Of a DNA stretch of 64,000 nucleotides, positions 55,553-63,749 are shown piece after piece. This stretch comes from Ferranicluibacter rubi. Its GTDB lineage: Bacteria > Pseudomonadota > Alphaproteobacteria > Rhizobiales > Rhizobiaceae. The stretch spans positions 496,001 to 560,000 of the forward strand of contig NZ_JAANCM010000002.1 in NCBI RefSeq assembly GCF_011603255.1. Direction: 5' to 3'. Position numbers and translations under genes: made by a program. The number at the start of each line of letters is the position of its first letter. Position 1 is the stretch's first letter. Under the pieces are notes generated by a model that did no database searches, had not been told where the DNA came from, and saw only the letters and a list, made by a program, of their open reading frames with translations.

Positions 55553-55858
55553 TCAGTGCGTCCAGGGCTGCATGCGGCTGTAGCGGAAGTTGTCGCTGTA
55601 GGAGACATTCTTCCGCGTCGGGTCCTTTGGCGCGATGACGCGATATTCGATGCCGTTGCGCTCGGCATAGGCAACGGCGGCCTCTGCGCTTTCGAAGGTG
55701 AGCTTGACCTGCTGGCGGGTATCGGCCGAGCTGGTATAGCCCATCATCGGATCGATCGTGCGGGGCGTCTCCTGATCGAATTCGAGCACCCAAAGATTGG
55801 TCTTGGCCTTGCCCGACTGCATCGCGGTCTTGGCGGGACGATAAATCTTGGCGGACAT
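55553..55858 (-). CDS. NDUFS4-like complex I accessory subunit (ETC complex I subunit family)
   Basis: Small soluble subunit of alphaproteobacterial NADH:quinone oxidoreductase, related to mitochondrial NDUFS4 (18 kDa). The 101-residue product has Ala-Lys-Ile-Tyr-Arg-Pro-Ala-Lys-x-x-Met-Gln-Ser-Gly near the start, Trp-x-Leu-Glu-Phe, Asp-Pro-Met-Met-Gly-Tyr, and an aromatic end with Asn-Phe-Arg-Tyr and Trp-Thr-His. The nuo operon is elsewhere. Confidence 0.9.
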   Translation of the reverse strand: MSAKIYRPAKTAMQSGKAKTNLWVLEFDQETPRTIDPMMGYTSSADTRQQVKLTFESAEAAVAYAERNGIEYRVIAPKDPTRKNVSYSDNFRYSRMQPWTH

Positions 55859-56056
55859 TCCTCAAACTCCAAGCATGGCAATTGCCGGCTCAGCCGGCTT
55901 TCCTGTGGCATAACGCACAAATGCTGAAAACGGAATGACCTTGATGCAAGCTCGACCGAATTTTCCGTTCGTAAAGAGATCCAAATCGGCTCGCAGCTGT
56001 GCTGTGGACGAAGAGGTCCTCACATTCGAGGCGATGAAATTTTAGAAGGGGGAAAA

Positions 56057-56133
<77 letters not shown>

Positions 56134-56146
56134 TGCCGATGGGTGG

Positions 56147-56175
56147 GCAATACACGCTCGATGGCAGGGCCGCAA
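56147..56175 (-). promoter_or_regulatory. Putative promoter of tRNA-Pro
   Basis: Minus strand: TTGCGG (56175-56170), 17-base spacer, TATTGC (56152-56147), 13 bases before the tRNA. The -10 box is less perfect than those of tRNA-Glu. Confidence 0.45.
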
Positions 56176-56288
56176 GGGCGAAAGGCGGACTGCCTGCGAA
56201 TTATCACGACGATGGCGCGCTTCGCTGCCAGCGATACGGTATTGCAGGAAAAGTGACGCTGTCGCGACCAGGTTGAAGCGGCGTGAGA

Positions 56289-56681
56289 TTACTCTGAATC
56301 CCCCGTCATCAGCTTCATCGCCGTCAGCGTGCGCTTCAGCATCTGCTCCGAAATCGGCTTCGACAGGAAGACTGCGCCATCGGGCAGGGTGCCGTCGGCC
56401 GGGTTGTAGCGGCCGGAGATGATGACGAGGGGACAGGTGGGGTGGCGGGTTGCGGTGAGATGCGCCAGCTCGATGCCGTTCATGGAGCCGGGCATGTCGA
56501 TGTCGGTGAGCAGCGCGGAGATCGCGGGCAGGGTGTCCATGACCTTCAGCGCCTGATCCGCATTTCCGGCCTCGATGACGGCCAAACCCATGTCGGAGAG
56601 GAGATCGGCAAGATCCATCCGGATCAGGCCGTCGTCTTCGACGACAAGGACGGGAGAGGAGCGCGGATGATCGGGCATCAA
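56289..56681 (-). CDS. Single-domain response regulator
   Basis: A 130-residue receiver domain with no output domain. The acidic pair is Glu15-Asp16, the phospho-acceptor is Asp60 in Thr-Asp-Ile-Asp-Met-Pro, the conserved Ser is at 89 and Lys108 is in Ser-Lys-Pro. Its start overlaps the stop of the HWE kinase gene by 4 bases, so the pair forms one signalling unit. Without a DNA-binding part it must pass the signal to another protein or act as a phosphate sink. Confidence 0.92.
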   Translation of the reverse strand: MMPDHPRSSPVLVVEDDGLIRMDLADLLSDMGLAVIEAGNADQALKVMDTLPAISALLTDIDMPGSMNGIELAHLTATRHPTCPLVIISGRYNPADGTLPDGAVFLSKPISEQMLKRTLTAMKLMTGDSE

Positions 56682-58138
56682 TGTTCTTTCTGGAAGCTCT
56701 CGAGGTCGGCGGTCACGATGCAGCGCAGGCCGTCCGGTGCGTAGATCATGTCCACATGCCCATCGGATGTGCCGTTCAAGCCCGCTGAAATCAGTCGGGA
56801 GCCGGAGCCTTTGACAAGCGGCTCCGCGACGGTCGGGCCGCCCCGTTCCGTCCAGATCATCTCGAAGCGGTCGGCCTCCGGCAGCACCACGCGCCAGCGC
56901 AGATCGACGCTGCCTGTCGGTACCGAGAGCGCACCATGCTTCACGGCATTTGTCGCGAGTTCATGCAGGATGAGCGACAGAGAGAGCGAAGGGCGGGAGC
57001 CGATCTTGAGGTTGGGGCCCGACGTCGCAAAGCGCGGCGCGGCGGGGTCGTCGTGCAGATCCGTCATCTGCTGGACGAGCTGGCGCACCGTCGATGTCCC
57101 GCGCCCGCCTTCGAGAATCGTATCATGCGCGGCGCTGAGCACGGCAAGCCGCTCGGAGAGCCGCTGGCGTGCCGAGGCGATGTCGGGCGCATTGCGAAGG
57201 GTCTGCGAGGCGATCGCCTGGACCATGGCGAGCTGGTTCTTGAGCCTATGCCCGAGTTCGTGGGAAAGAAGCTCCCGGCTGGCCTCCTCCGCCCGGAGGT
57301 CCGTCACGTCGCGGGCCTGCACGAGGATGCCGTTGATCGCGCCGTCTTCCTGCCGCATCGGCTGGTAGACAAGGTCGATCAGCCGGCGCTGCATCTCGCC
57401 ATCGGGCCCCCGATTGAGCTGGATCGGCAGGTCGCGCGCGATAAAGCTTTCGCCGGTTCGGTAGACGTTGTCGAGAATGTCGATGAACCCCTGACGCACG
57501 ACCTCGGTCACGGCTTCCGCCACGGTCTTTCCGATGATATCCCGGCCGACGCCGATCATCGTGTAATAGTCCTCGTTCGCATAATCGAAGACATGGTTCG
57601 GGCCGACGAGCATCGCGATGCCGCCGGGGCTGAGTTCGAACACCTGCCGGAAACGCTCCCGCTGCGTCCGCTCCGCACGGCGCACCATGACCTGAGCGGT
57701 GATTTCCGTGCAGGCACAGAACATGCCGAGCACCGTGCCCCAGGGGTCGCGCACCGGCGTGTAGGAAAAGGCGAAGTGCGTCTCTTCCGGATAGCCGTTC
57801 CGGTGCATGGTGAACTCGATGTCGTCCATCGACGTGCCACGCCCTTCATAGGCAGCGGTGATGATGGGTTCGACAGCGTCCCAGATGTCGTGCCACAGCG
57901 CGCGGAACGACCGTCCGAAGGCAGCGGGATGCCGGTGCCCGCACATCGCGGCATAGCCGTCATTGTAAAGCGTGATTTGCTGTGGCCCCCAGACGATCAG
58001 CATCGGTTGAAGCGAGCCGAGCATGACATTGGTCAACGTTTTCAACTCAACGCTCCAGTCCTCCCGTGCCCCGAGCGGTGTCTTTGACCAGTCCATCTCA
58101 TCGAACAGGTTCCCGCAGTCGGGATTGGCAGGAAACAT
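56678..58138 (-). CDS. HWE-family sensor histidine kinase with PAS domains
   Basis: The 486-residue product has two PAS-like domains (about 35-150 and 165-285) and no membrane segment, so it senses something in the cytoplasm. The kinase core has the HWE-type H box Glu-Leu-Gly-His-Arg-Leu-Lys-Asn-Gln-Leu (phospho-acceptor His297) and the Trp-x-Glu motif in Ile-Trp-Thr-Glu-Arg-Gly-Gly. The ligand or light response is not clear; a LOV-type Asn-Cys-Arg-Phe core is not visible. AAGGA precedes the ATG at 58138. The cognate response regulator follows with overlap. Confidence 0.92.
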   Translation of the reverse strand: MFPANPDCGNLFDEMDWSKTPLGAREDWSVELKTLTNVMLGSLQPMLIVWGPQQITLYNDGYAAMCGHRHPAAFGRSFRALWHDIWDAVEPIITAAYEGRGTSMDDIEFTMHRNGYPEETHFAFSYTPVRDPWGTVLGMFCACTEITAQVMVRRAERTQRERFRQVFELSPGGIAMLVGPNHVFDYANEDYYTMIGVGRDIIGKTVAEAVTEVVRQGFIDILDNVYRTGESFIARDLPIQLNRGPDGEMQRRLIDLVYQPMRQEDGAINGILVQARDVTDLRAEEASRELLSHELGHRLKNQLAMVQAIASQTLRNAPDIASARQRLSERLAVLSAAHDTILEGGRGTSTVRQLVQQMTDLHDDPAAPRFATSGPNLKIGSRPSLSLSLILHELATNAVKHGALSVPTGSVDLRWRVVLPEADRFEMIWTERGGPTVAEPLVKGSGSRLISAGLNGTSDGHVDMIYAPDGLRCIVTADLESFQKEH

Positions 58139-58148
58139 CGAGAGTCCT

Positions 58149-58229
58149 TCATTCAGCAGGCGCCGGCATTAGCAAGTGCACGATATCCTCGGCGATGTAG
58201 CGCCGTGGCGGTAAATCTTCCAGTCTCAT
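58149..58229 (-). CDS. Possible 26-codon small ORF before the kinase
   Basis: An ATG at 58229 with a GGGATGG-type purine stretch upstream opens a 26-residue frame ending with TGA 10 bases before the kinase start. The peptide (beginning Met-Arg-Leu-Glu-Asp-Leu-Pro-Pro-Arg) has no known relative. It contains rare TTA and CTA codons, which argue against it or would suit a leader peptide. Low confidence. Confidence 0.2.
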   Translation of the reverse strand: MRLEDLPPRRYIAEDIVHLLMPAPAE

Positions 58230-58362
58230 CTATCCATCCCTCAGGGGATACCAATGTCGGCAAAGAGCGACACAGGTGTGCGTAAGTGAAAAACGACGGC
58301 TTTCCCGCACGGTTCGTCTGTGCCATGGACGCTGAAAGCGACGCACAAGGAAAGGTCTCGAT

Positions 58363-59457
58363 TTGCCCGAACTCTCGCTTCCCCGCCGTCCGTTGAGACT
58401 GGCGCCTGATGTCATTTCCACACCGCGAGCCTATTACTGGTCGACGCCGATCATTCTGGCGCTTTGCGTCTTTCTGCTTGTCTGGGAAGGGCCGGGCGTG
58501 CTGCGGGATTTCACCATCAGCCAGAATCCGGTGCTCATCGAGGATGGCGACGTCCAAAACGGGCGCTGCACGACCCGCAAGGCCATCTTCACCGATTGCG
58601 AAGCCCGCCTCGTCTACAGCTATGGCGGCAAGGACTACGCGTCGGACGTCGAGATCATGTTCGTCGATTTTCATGTCGGGGACTACGAGACGGGCCTCGT
58701 CATTTCGGGCGATCATCCGGAACTGGCGACGATGAGTCTCGGCCTCGACAAGCTCTGGAACCGCATCATCACGCTGACGCTCTTCGTTCTCTTCCTCGGA
58801 GGGCTCGGGCTCGGGATGATCTTCCTCAGCCTGCGGATCTGGCGCGTCCGCGGGCAGTTGCGGCATCCCGCCATGCTGGTTCCGGTGCCGGTGGAAATCG
58901 CCGCGTTCGATCGCAAGCGCAACATCCTCTCGATCACCTATAACGACACGATCGCGGACGACAAGACCAAGCGCTCGGCCTATACGCGGATGCGGAACGG
59001 CGAGGAGCCGCTGATCGTGGGAGCGAACGGGACCAAGCCGGTCGCTCTCGCCGTCCGGCGCGGAAACACGGCTCTCCCCGTGCTGCTCGACGAGCGCCTG
59101 ATGCGGATCGAGCTGACCGATGCGGAGCGCGCAGAGGCCCTTTTGCCATTCGAGAGAGCGGCCGACGAGCACGACGGTCGGCCGCTACTCGTGGAAGCGC
59201 CGCGAAAGACGGTGTCGATCTGGAAGCGGCTGCAGATGGTCTTCGGCGTACTGCTTCTCATCGTGGTCGGCGTCGTCGGTTTCTGGCTCTGGTACGTCCT
59301 TGCCTCTGACACGCAGTTCCAGTCGCCGGGCATGGACATCAACAATATGATGCCGGCACCGATCAACGAATGGGGCTGCGACCAGCTAAAGAAGCGCTTT
59401 GGCGATCAGCGCGCACCGTTCGGATGCACGGCCGGCGATTACACGAGCTGGAAGTGA
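58363..59457 (+). CDS. Membrane protein of unknown function (three membrane segments)
   Basis: The 364-residue product begins at a TTG codon at 58363, with AAGGAAAGG about 8 bases upstream and no suitable ATG nearby. Membrane segments lie near 25-45, 134-160 and 290-318. Between the first two is a domain of about 85 residues with a Cys pair and Tyr-Ser-Tyr-Gly-Gly-Lys-Asp-Tyr, in outline like DUF3592-type extracytoplasmic domains; between the last two is a cytosolic domain of about 120 residues. The C-terminal 45 residues include two cysteines and look extracytoplasmic. I do not know its function. It is divergent from the HWE kinase and convergent with the MocR gene. Confidence 0.7.
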   Translation: MPELSLPRRPLRLAPDVISTPRAYYWSTPIILALCVFLLVWEGPGVLRDFTISQNPVLIEDGDVQNGRCTTRKAIFTDCEARLVYSYGGKDYASDVEIMFVDFHVGDYETGLVISGDHPELATMSLGLDKLWNRIITLTLFVLFLGGLGLGMIFLSLRIWRVRGQLRHPAMLVPVPVEIAAFDRKRNILSITYNDTIADDKTKRSAYTRMRNGEEPLIVGANGTKPVALAVRRGNTALPVLLDERLMRIELTDAERAEALLPFERAADEHDGRPLLVEAPRKTVSIWKRLQMVFGVLLLIVVGVVGFWLWYVLASDTQFQSPGMDINNMMPAPINEWGCDQLKKRFGDQRAPFGCTAGDYTSWK

Positions 59458-59487
59458 TTCCGGGCGCGACACCCCGGAGATGATGGC

Positions 59488-60915
59488 TCAGAGGCGATTA
59501 CTCCGGCCTTGCGGCGCTTTCAGAACATCTCGCAGGACGTCGAAGACCTGCGGCGCCTGCATTTGCGAAACGTTGAAGCGCATGAAGGTCGTCGCGCTCT
59601 GCGAAAGGCTGAAGGCGTTGCCGGGTGCAAGGACGAGACCGCGCTGCAAGGCGCTGCGCGCGACGTCGGCGGCGTCCCTGTCCTCCGGAAGCCGGCACCA
59701 GAGGAACATGCCCGCCTGCGGCTCGAGCCACGGAGTGACACCGAGGTTTTGAAGCCGGGTCGAGACGGTCTGCATCGCGGTTGCCAGCCGCTGGCGCAGC
59801 GTCTCCAGGTGCTTGCGGTAGCTGCCGTCGCTGAGGACGCCGTAGACAAGCTCGGCCGTCATGCGACCGCCACCGAAGGTCGTCGCGATCTTCAAATCGG
59901 TCAGGCTGTCGATCCATTCGGGCTTTGCGGCGATGAAGCCGCAGCGTCCCGAGGCGGACAGCGTCTTCGAAAAGCTGCCGATGTGAATGACACGATCAAG
60001 CCCGTCGAAGGCTGCCAGCCGCGGGGCGGGGCTGCGCTCGAAATCGGCGAAGATGTCATCCTCTATGACGACGACATTGCCTTGCTCGGCGATCTTCAGG
60101 ACCCGATGTGCGGTAACCGGCGAAAGGATCGCGCCGGTCGGATTGTGGATGGCGGAGTTGGTGATGTAGAGTCGGGGCCGGTGGTCCGCGACCGCTTTCG
60201 TGAAGGCGTCGATATCCGGGCCGGTCGGTGTGTAGGGAACGCCGACGATCTGTGCGCGATGCGCGCGCAGCAAGGCGTGAAAATTGAAGTAGCAGGGATC
60301 GTCCACCAGCACGGTATCCCCGGGCTCCAGCAGCAGGCGGCAGAGAAGGTCGATCGCCTGCGTGCCGGATTCCGCCAGCAGGATCTGGTCCGGGGAGGCC
60401 TCGATGCCGCGTTCGCCCATGCGCCGGCCGATCAGCTGACGAAGGGGGGCGAGGCCAAGGGGAGAGCCGTACTCGGAAAGCACAGGGCTTTTGGCGCGCG
60501 ACAAGGTGCGCAGCGCGCGCCGCACCCCGTCCTCCGGCAACCAGCTCGGCGGCAGCCAGCCGCATCCGGGCTTTGCATCCTCCGCATTGGCCTCTAGCGA
60601 TTGGCGGGACACCCAGAAGGGATCGATGGCCCGATCACGCTTCGGCCCGGCATCGGCAACCGAAAAAGGAATCGTGGTCGCGCCCGCATGATGCGTCACA
60701 TAGAAGCCTGAGCCCGGTCGCGACTGGATCGTGCCATCACCGACCAGTCGCTCATAGGCCTCCACCACGGTGGATGTGGAGACCTTCAGCGCTGCCGCAA
60801 GCTTGCGGATTGACGGCAGCTTCGCGCCCGGCAACAGCGCACGGCTGGCGATCCGCAGACGGATCGTCTCCATCACCATCGTCGTGCGGCTCGGAGAAGG
60901 TGCAATGTGATCCAT
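59488..60915 (-). CDS. MocR-family transcription regulator (GntR domain fused to aminotransferase)
   Basis: The 475-residue product has an N-terminal GntR winged helix (about 8-72, Leu-Pro-Ser-Ile-Arg-Lys-Leu-Ala-Ala-Ala-Leu) joined to a class I aminotransferase-like domain (about 100-470) with the PLP-lysine motif Ser-Phe-Ser-Lys-Thr-Leu. MocR proteins such as GabR and PdxR use PLP or an amino compound as effector and bind direct repeats. It is divergent from an EamA exporter with 142 bases between, where three direct repeats occur, so that exporter is the likely target. The start at 60915 is chosen for the GntR domain; the frame is open further upstream. Confidence 0.9.
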   Translation of the reverse strand: MDHIAPSPSRTTMVMETIRLRIASRALLPGAKLPSIRKLAAALKVSTSTVVEAYERLVGDGTIQSRPGSGFYVTHHAGATTIPFSVADAGPKRDRAIDPFWVSRQSLEANAEDAKPGCGWLPPSWLPEDGVRRALRTLSRAKSPVLSEYGSPLGLAPLRQLIGRRMGERGIEASPDQILLAESGTQAIDLLCRLLLEPGDTVLVDDPCYFNFHALLRAHRAQIVGVPYTPTGPDIDAFTKAVADHRPRLYITNSAIHNPTGAILSPVTAHRVLKIAEQGNVVVIEDDIFADFERSPAPRLAAFDGLDRVIHIGSFSKTLSASGRCGFIAAKPEWIDSLTDLKIATTFGGGRMTAELVYGVLSDGSYRKHLETLRQRLATAMQTVSTRLQNLGVTPWLEPQAGMFLWCRLPEDRDAADVARSALQRGLVLAPGNAFSLSQSATTFMRFNVSQMQAPQVFDVLRDVLKAPQGRSNRL

Positions 60916-61006
60916 CTGTAATGCTCTTTCACCATAACAGTTTTGACGAACTGTACGGAACCGTTTCTGGCACTGCCGGGCAAGCCGGTCAACAACGATC
61001 GTCTTT

Positions 61007-61051
61007 TCGAACGGGACGGGTGTGTCGAACAGGACAGGCTTGTCGAAGGAG
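61007..61051. repeat. Three direct repeats with an 18-bp period
   Basis: TCGAAC(G/A)GGAC(G/A)GG at 61007-61020 and 61025-61038, and a shorter TCGAAGGAG at 61043-61051, are spaced exactly 18 bases apart. The last includes the ribosome site of the EamA gene. MocR regulators typically bind tandem direct repeats, and the MocR gene is divergent here. This is a candidate operator. Confidence 0.55.
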
Positions 61052-61057
61052 TGCGTG

Positions 61058-61921
61058 ATGGATCGGGGAACGGCCGGCTGGCTGAATGGAATGATCGGCG
61101 TGTTGATCTTCAGCGGATCGCTGCCCGCCACACGCCTCGCCGTGATGCAGTTCGATCCCGTCTTCCTCACGGTCGCCCGTGCGGCAATCGCGGGCCTGCT
61201 GGCGCTCGGGCTTCTTCTGCTGCTGCGCCAGAAATGGCCGACACCGCGTGAAATCGCCTCCCTGGTGATCGTCGCGCTGGGCGTCGTCGTCGGCTTCCCC
61301 CTCTTGACCGCGCTGGCGCTACAGCACGTCACATCCGCGCACTCGATCGTCTTCATCGGGTTGCTGCCGCTGGCGACCGCTATTTTCGGCGTCATCCGCG
61401 GTGGCGAACGGCCGAAGCCTGCCTTCTGGATCTTCTCTCTCCTGGGAAGCACGCTTGTTGCCGGCTATGCACTGGCGCAGGGGCTGAGCGCGTCCCCGCT
61501 CGGCGACCTCCTGATGCTTGTGGCGGTCATCGTCTGCGGCCTCGGCTATGCCGAAGGGGGAAAGTTGTCGCAAACGCTTGGCGGCTGGCAGGTCATTTCC
61601 TGGGCACTCGTTCTCTCGCTCCCGCCGATGCTCTGCCTGGCCTTGTTCACCATGCCCGCAAGCTTCGCCGGCATCGAGCCGCCGGCCATTTTCGGGCTTG
61701 CCTATGTCTCGCTGTTCAGCATGCTGATCGGGTTCATCTTCTGGTATCGAGGGCTGTCCCAAGGCGGCATCGCCGCCGTCGGCCAGTTGCAATTGCTGCA
61801 ACCCTTTTTCGCGCTGGCACTGGCCGCGACCCTTCTGCACGAGCCGGTAACGGCGGGCATGCTCGGCATCACCGTCTGCGTTATCCTCTGTGTCGTCGGC
61901 GCCCGTCGCTTCGGGCGCTGA
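61058..61921 (+). CDS. EamA-family transporter (DMT superfamily)
   Basis: Predicted exporter of small metabolites such as amino acids. The 287-residue product has ten hydrophobic segments arranged as two EamA repeats (about 6-138 and 148-284), with Gln-Leu-Gln-Leu-Leu-Gln-Pro and the C-terminal His-Glu-Pro-Val-Thr motif typical of the family. The ATG at 61058 has AAGGAG 6 bases upstream; an in-frame ATG at 61022 is less likely. The divergent MocR gene probably regulates it. The substrate is unknown. Confidence 0.9.
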   Translation: MDRGTAGWLNGMIGVLIFSGSLPATRLAVMQFDPVFLTVARAAIAGLLALGLLLLLRQKWPTPREIASLVIVALGVVVGFPLLTALALQHVTSAHSIVFIGLLPLATAIFGVIRGGERPKPAFWIFSLLGSTLVAGYALAQGLSASPLGDLLMLVAVIVCGLGYAEGGKLSQTLGGWQVISWALVLSLPPMLCLALFTMPASFAGIEPPAIFGLAYVSLFSMLIGFIFWYRGLSQGGIAAVGQLQLLQPFFALALAATLLHEPVTAGMLGITVCVILCVVGARRFGR

Positions 61922-61928
61922 AGGCGCC

Positions 61929-63749
61929 CTACGCGGCCCTATGCCGCGTGGCGACCGCCGGTGCAGTGCCCTGCCTGCCGGGATTGAGCTGGAACCGGTT
62001 GACGATCGCCGACAGCGCCGTCGCATCCGAGGCGAGGTTGCTGCTGATGGCCGTGGTCTCCTCCACCATGGCCGCGTTCTTCTGGGTCATCTGGTCGATC
62101 GCGTTCACGGCTGTGCTGATCTCCAGCAGTCCCACGGACTGCTCTTTCGAGCCTGTCGTGATCGCTTCGACCTTGGAGTCGATCTCCATCACATATTGTG
62201 CGATCTCTGCGAGCGCGCGACCCGTCTGGTCGACTAGCCGCACGCCGTCGGACACATCGCCCGAGGATGTTCGGATCAGCGCATTGATATCCTTGGCGGC
62301 AGCGGCCGAACGTTGTGCGAGTTCGCGAACCTCCTGTGCGACGACGGCAAATCCGCGACCGGCATCCCCCGCACGCGCCGCCTCGACCCCTGCGTTAAGG
62401 GCAAGCAAGTTGGTTTGGAAAGCGATCTCGTCGATCACATGAATGATCTGTCCGATCTGGTTCGACGACGCATCGATGCGCCGCATCGCCTCGACCGCAT
62501 CCCGCACGATCTGGCCCGAGGATGTTGCGCTTTGGTTGGCCGCGCCGACGAGGCTGCGCGTTTCCGCAGCACGGTCGGCCGAGGATTTGACGGTGGCGGT
62601 GACTTCGTCGAGGGCCGCGGATGTCTGTTCCAGCGCTGCCGCCTGCTGCTCGGTACGCTTGGAAAGCTCGTCTGCCGCCTGGTACATCTCGCTCGCATTG
62701 CCGGAGAGCTCGGATGTCTTGCCGAGAACCTGCTCGAGCGTCAGCTGGAAGGTTGCGAGCGACTGATTGAAATCAAGGCGAAGCGGCTCGAAGCGGTCAG
62801 CGAAAGGCTGGTCGAGCGGGCTGCGAATATTGCAATCGGCAAGCCGTCCGAGACCGGCACCCAGCGTTTCCACGACGGTGCGCAGTTCTTCGGCTTCCCG
62901 CTCGCGATGGCGCTGCTGTTCGAGACGCTGGGCTTCCGACAGGGACCGATCCTGTTCGGCGGCCGCACGCATTTGCTGGCGCTCGATCGCGCCCGCACGG
63001 AAGACGGTGAGGGCGCGCGCCATGGCGCCGATCTCGTCCGTGCGCTTGGCAAACGGAACCTCTGCCGTGTAGTCGCCGCCGGAAAGCACACTCATCGCGC
63101 TGCCGATCTCGACGAGCGGCGTGATGGCCCGACGCCGGACGAACCAGAGGCCGGCGAGAAAGAGAAGAACGGATGCAGCACTGCTGAGCGCGCCGATCAT
63201 CGTATATTCGGTTCCGGCACTGTCGGCCTTCGCCACGGCCGTCTCCAGCGTCGCGGTCGCCATCTTTGCCAGGTCACGAACCTTTGCGTCATGAACATAG
63301 AAGGCGTCCATGACGGGTTGAAGGTCCGCCGCTTCCCCGCGGACTTTGGCCTCTTCGAAAACTGTGGCCATCGCCCAGAACGCCTCGCCACTGGCAACGA
63401 CCTGATCGGCTAGGCCGGCCCGAAGCGTCTTGTCGAGGTCCGCCGACACCCAGAAGGCCTTGCGCGCGTCGAAATCAGCGCGGAGCGCCTTCATCTTTTC
63501 GAGGTTGGAACCGGCGCGTTCAGGATGCGCCATGGTCTCGTTCGCCAGCATGTAGGCTTCCAGAGCGTAGAGCGGCGGCGGGAGAATGTCGGCCACGAGA
63601 TCCTTGCCATTGGCGATCCCGGTATAGACGGGTCCACCGACCTTGAGTTCCTGCAGGGTCATCGTCTGCAATCCGATAGAGGCAACGAGACCGCCCGTGA
63701 CGACGACTCCGAACACTACCAGCAAGCGAGAAATTGTCAGGCTCGACAT
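61929..63749 (-). CDS. Methyl-accepting chemotaxis protein
   Basis: Transmembrane receptor that controls flagellar behaviour through CheA/CheW. The 606-residue product starts at the ATG at 63749 (GGAG 5 bases upstream) and has a first membrane helix (about 8-28), a helical periplasmic sensor (about 30-182) and a second membrane helix (about 183-205). A HAMP domain and linker follow, then a signalling domain with the tip Ile-Asp-Glu-Ile-Ala-Phe-Gln-Thr-Asn-Leu-Leu-Ala-Leu-Asn-Ala-Gly. No CheR-binding pentapeptide is present at the C-terminus. It converges with the EamA gene (7 bases between). The 251 bases upstream to the window end hold no recognisable gene. Confidence 0.94.
   Translation of the reverse strand: MSSLTISRLLVVFGVVVTGGLVASIGLQTMTLQELKVGGPVYTGIANGKDLVADILPPPLYALEAYMLANETMAHPERAGSNLEKMKALRADFDARKAFWVSADLDKTLRAGLADQVVASGEAFWAMATVFEEAKVRGEAADLQPVMDAFYVHDAKVRDLAKMATATLETAVAKADSAGTEYTMIGALSSAASVLLFLAGLWFVRRRAITPLVEIGSAMSVLSGGDYTAEVPFAKRTDEIGAMARALTVFRAGAIERQQMRAAAEQDRSLSEAQRLEQQRHREREAEELRTVVETLGAGLGRLADCNIRSPLDQPFADRFEPLRLDFNQSLATFQLTLEQVLGKTSELSGNASEMYQAADELSKRTEQQAAALEQTSAALDEVTATVKSSADRAAETRSLVGAANQSATSSGQIVRDAVEAMRRIDASSNQIGQIIHVIDEIAFQTNLLALNAGVEAARAGDAGRGFAVVAQEVRELAQRSAAAAKDINALIRTSSGDVSDGVRLVDQTGRALAEIAQYVMEIDSKVEAITTGSKEQSVGLLEISTAVNAIDQMTQKNAAMVEETTAISSNLASDATALSAIVNRFQLNPGRQGTAPAVATRHRAA

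Noticed and set aside
55884-55901. GCCGG/CCGGC hairpin with T-run upstream of the NDUFS4-like gene
   Set aside because: No forward gene ends before it, so a terminator role has no client; left unassigned.
61914-61929. GGGCGC/GCGCCC hairpin at the EamA-MCP convergence as a terminator
   Set aside because: Only 6 bp, overlapping both gene ends, with no T-run; too weak to call.
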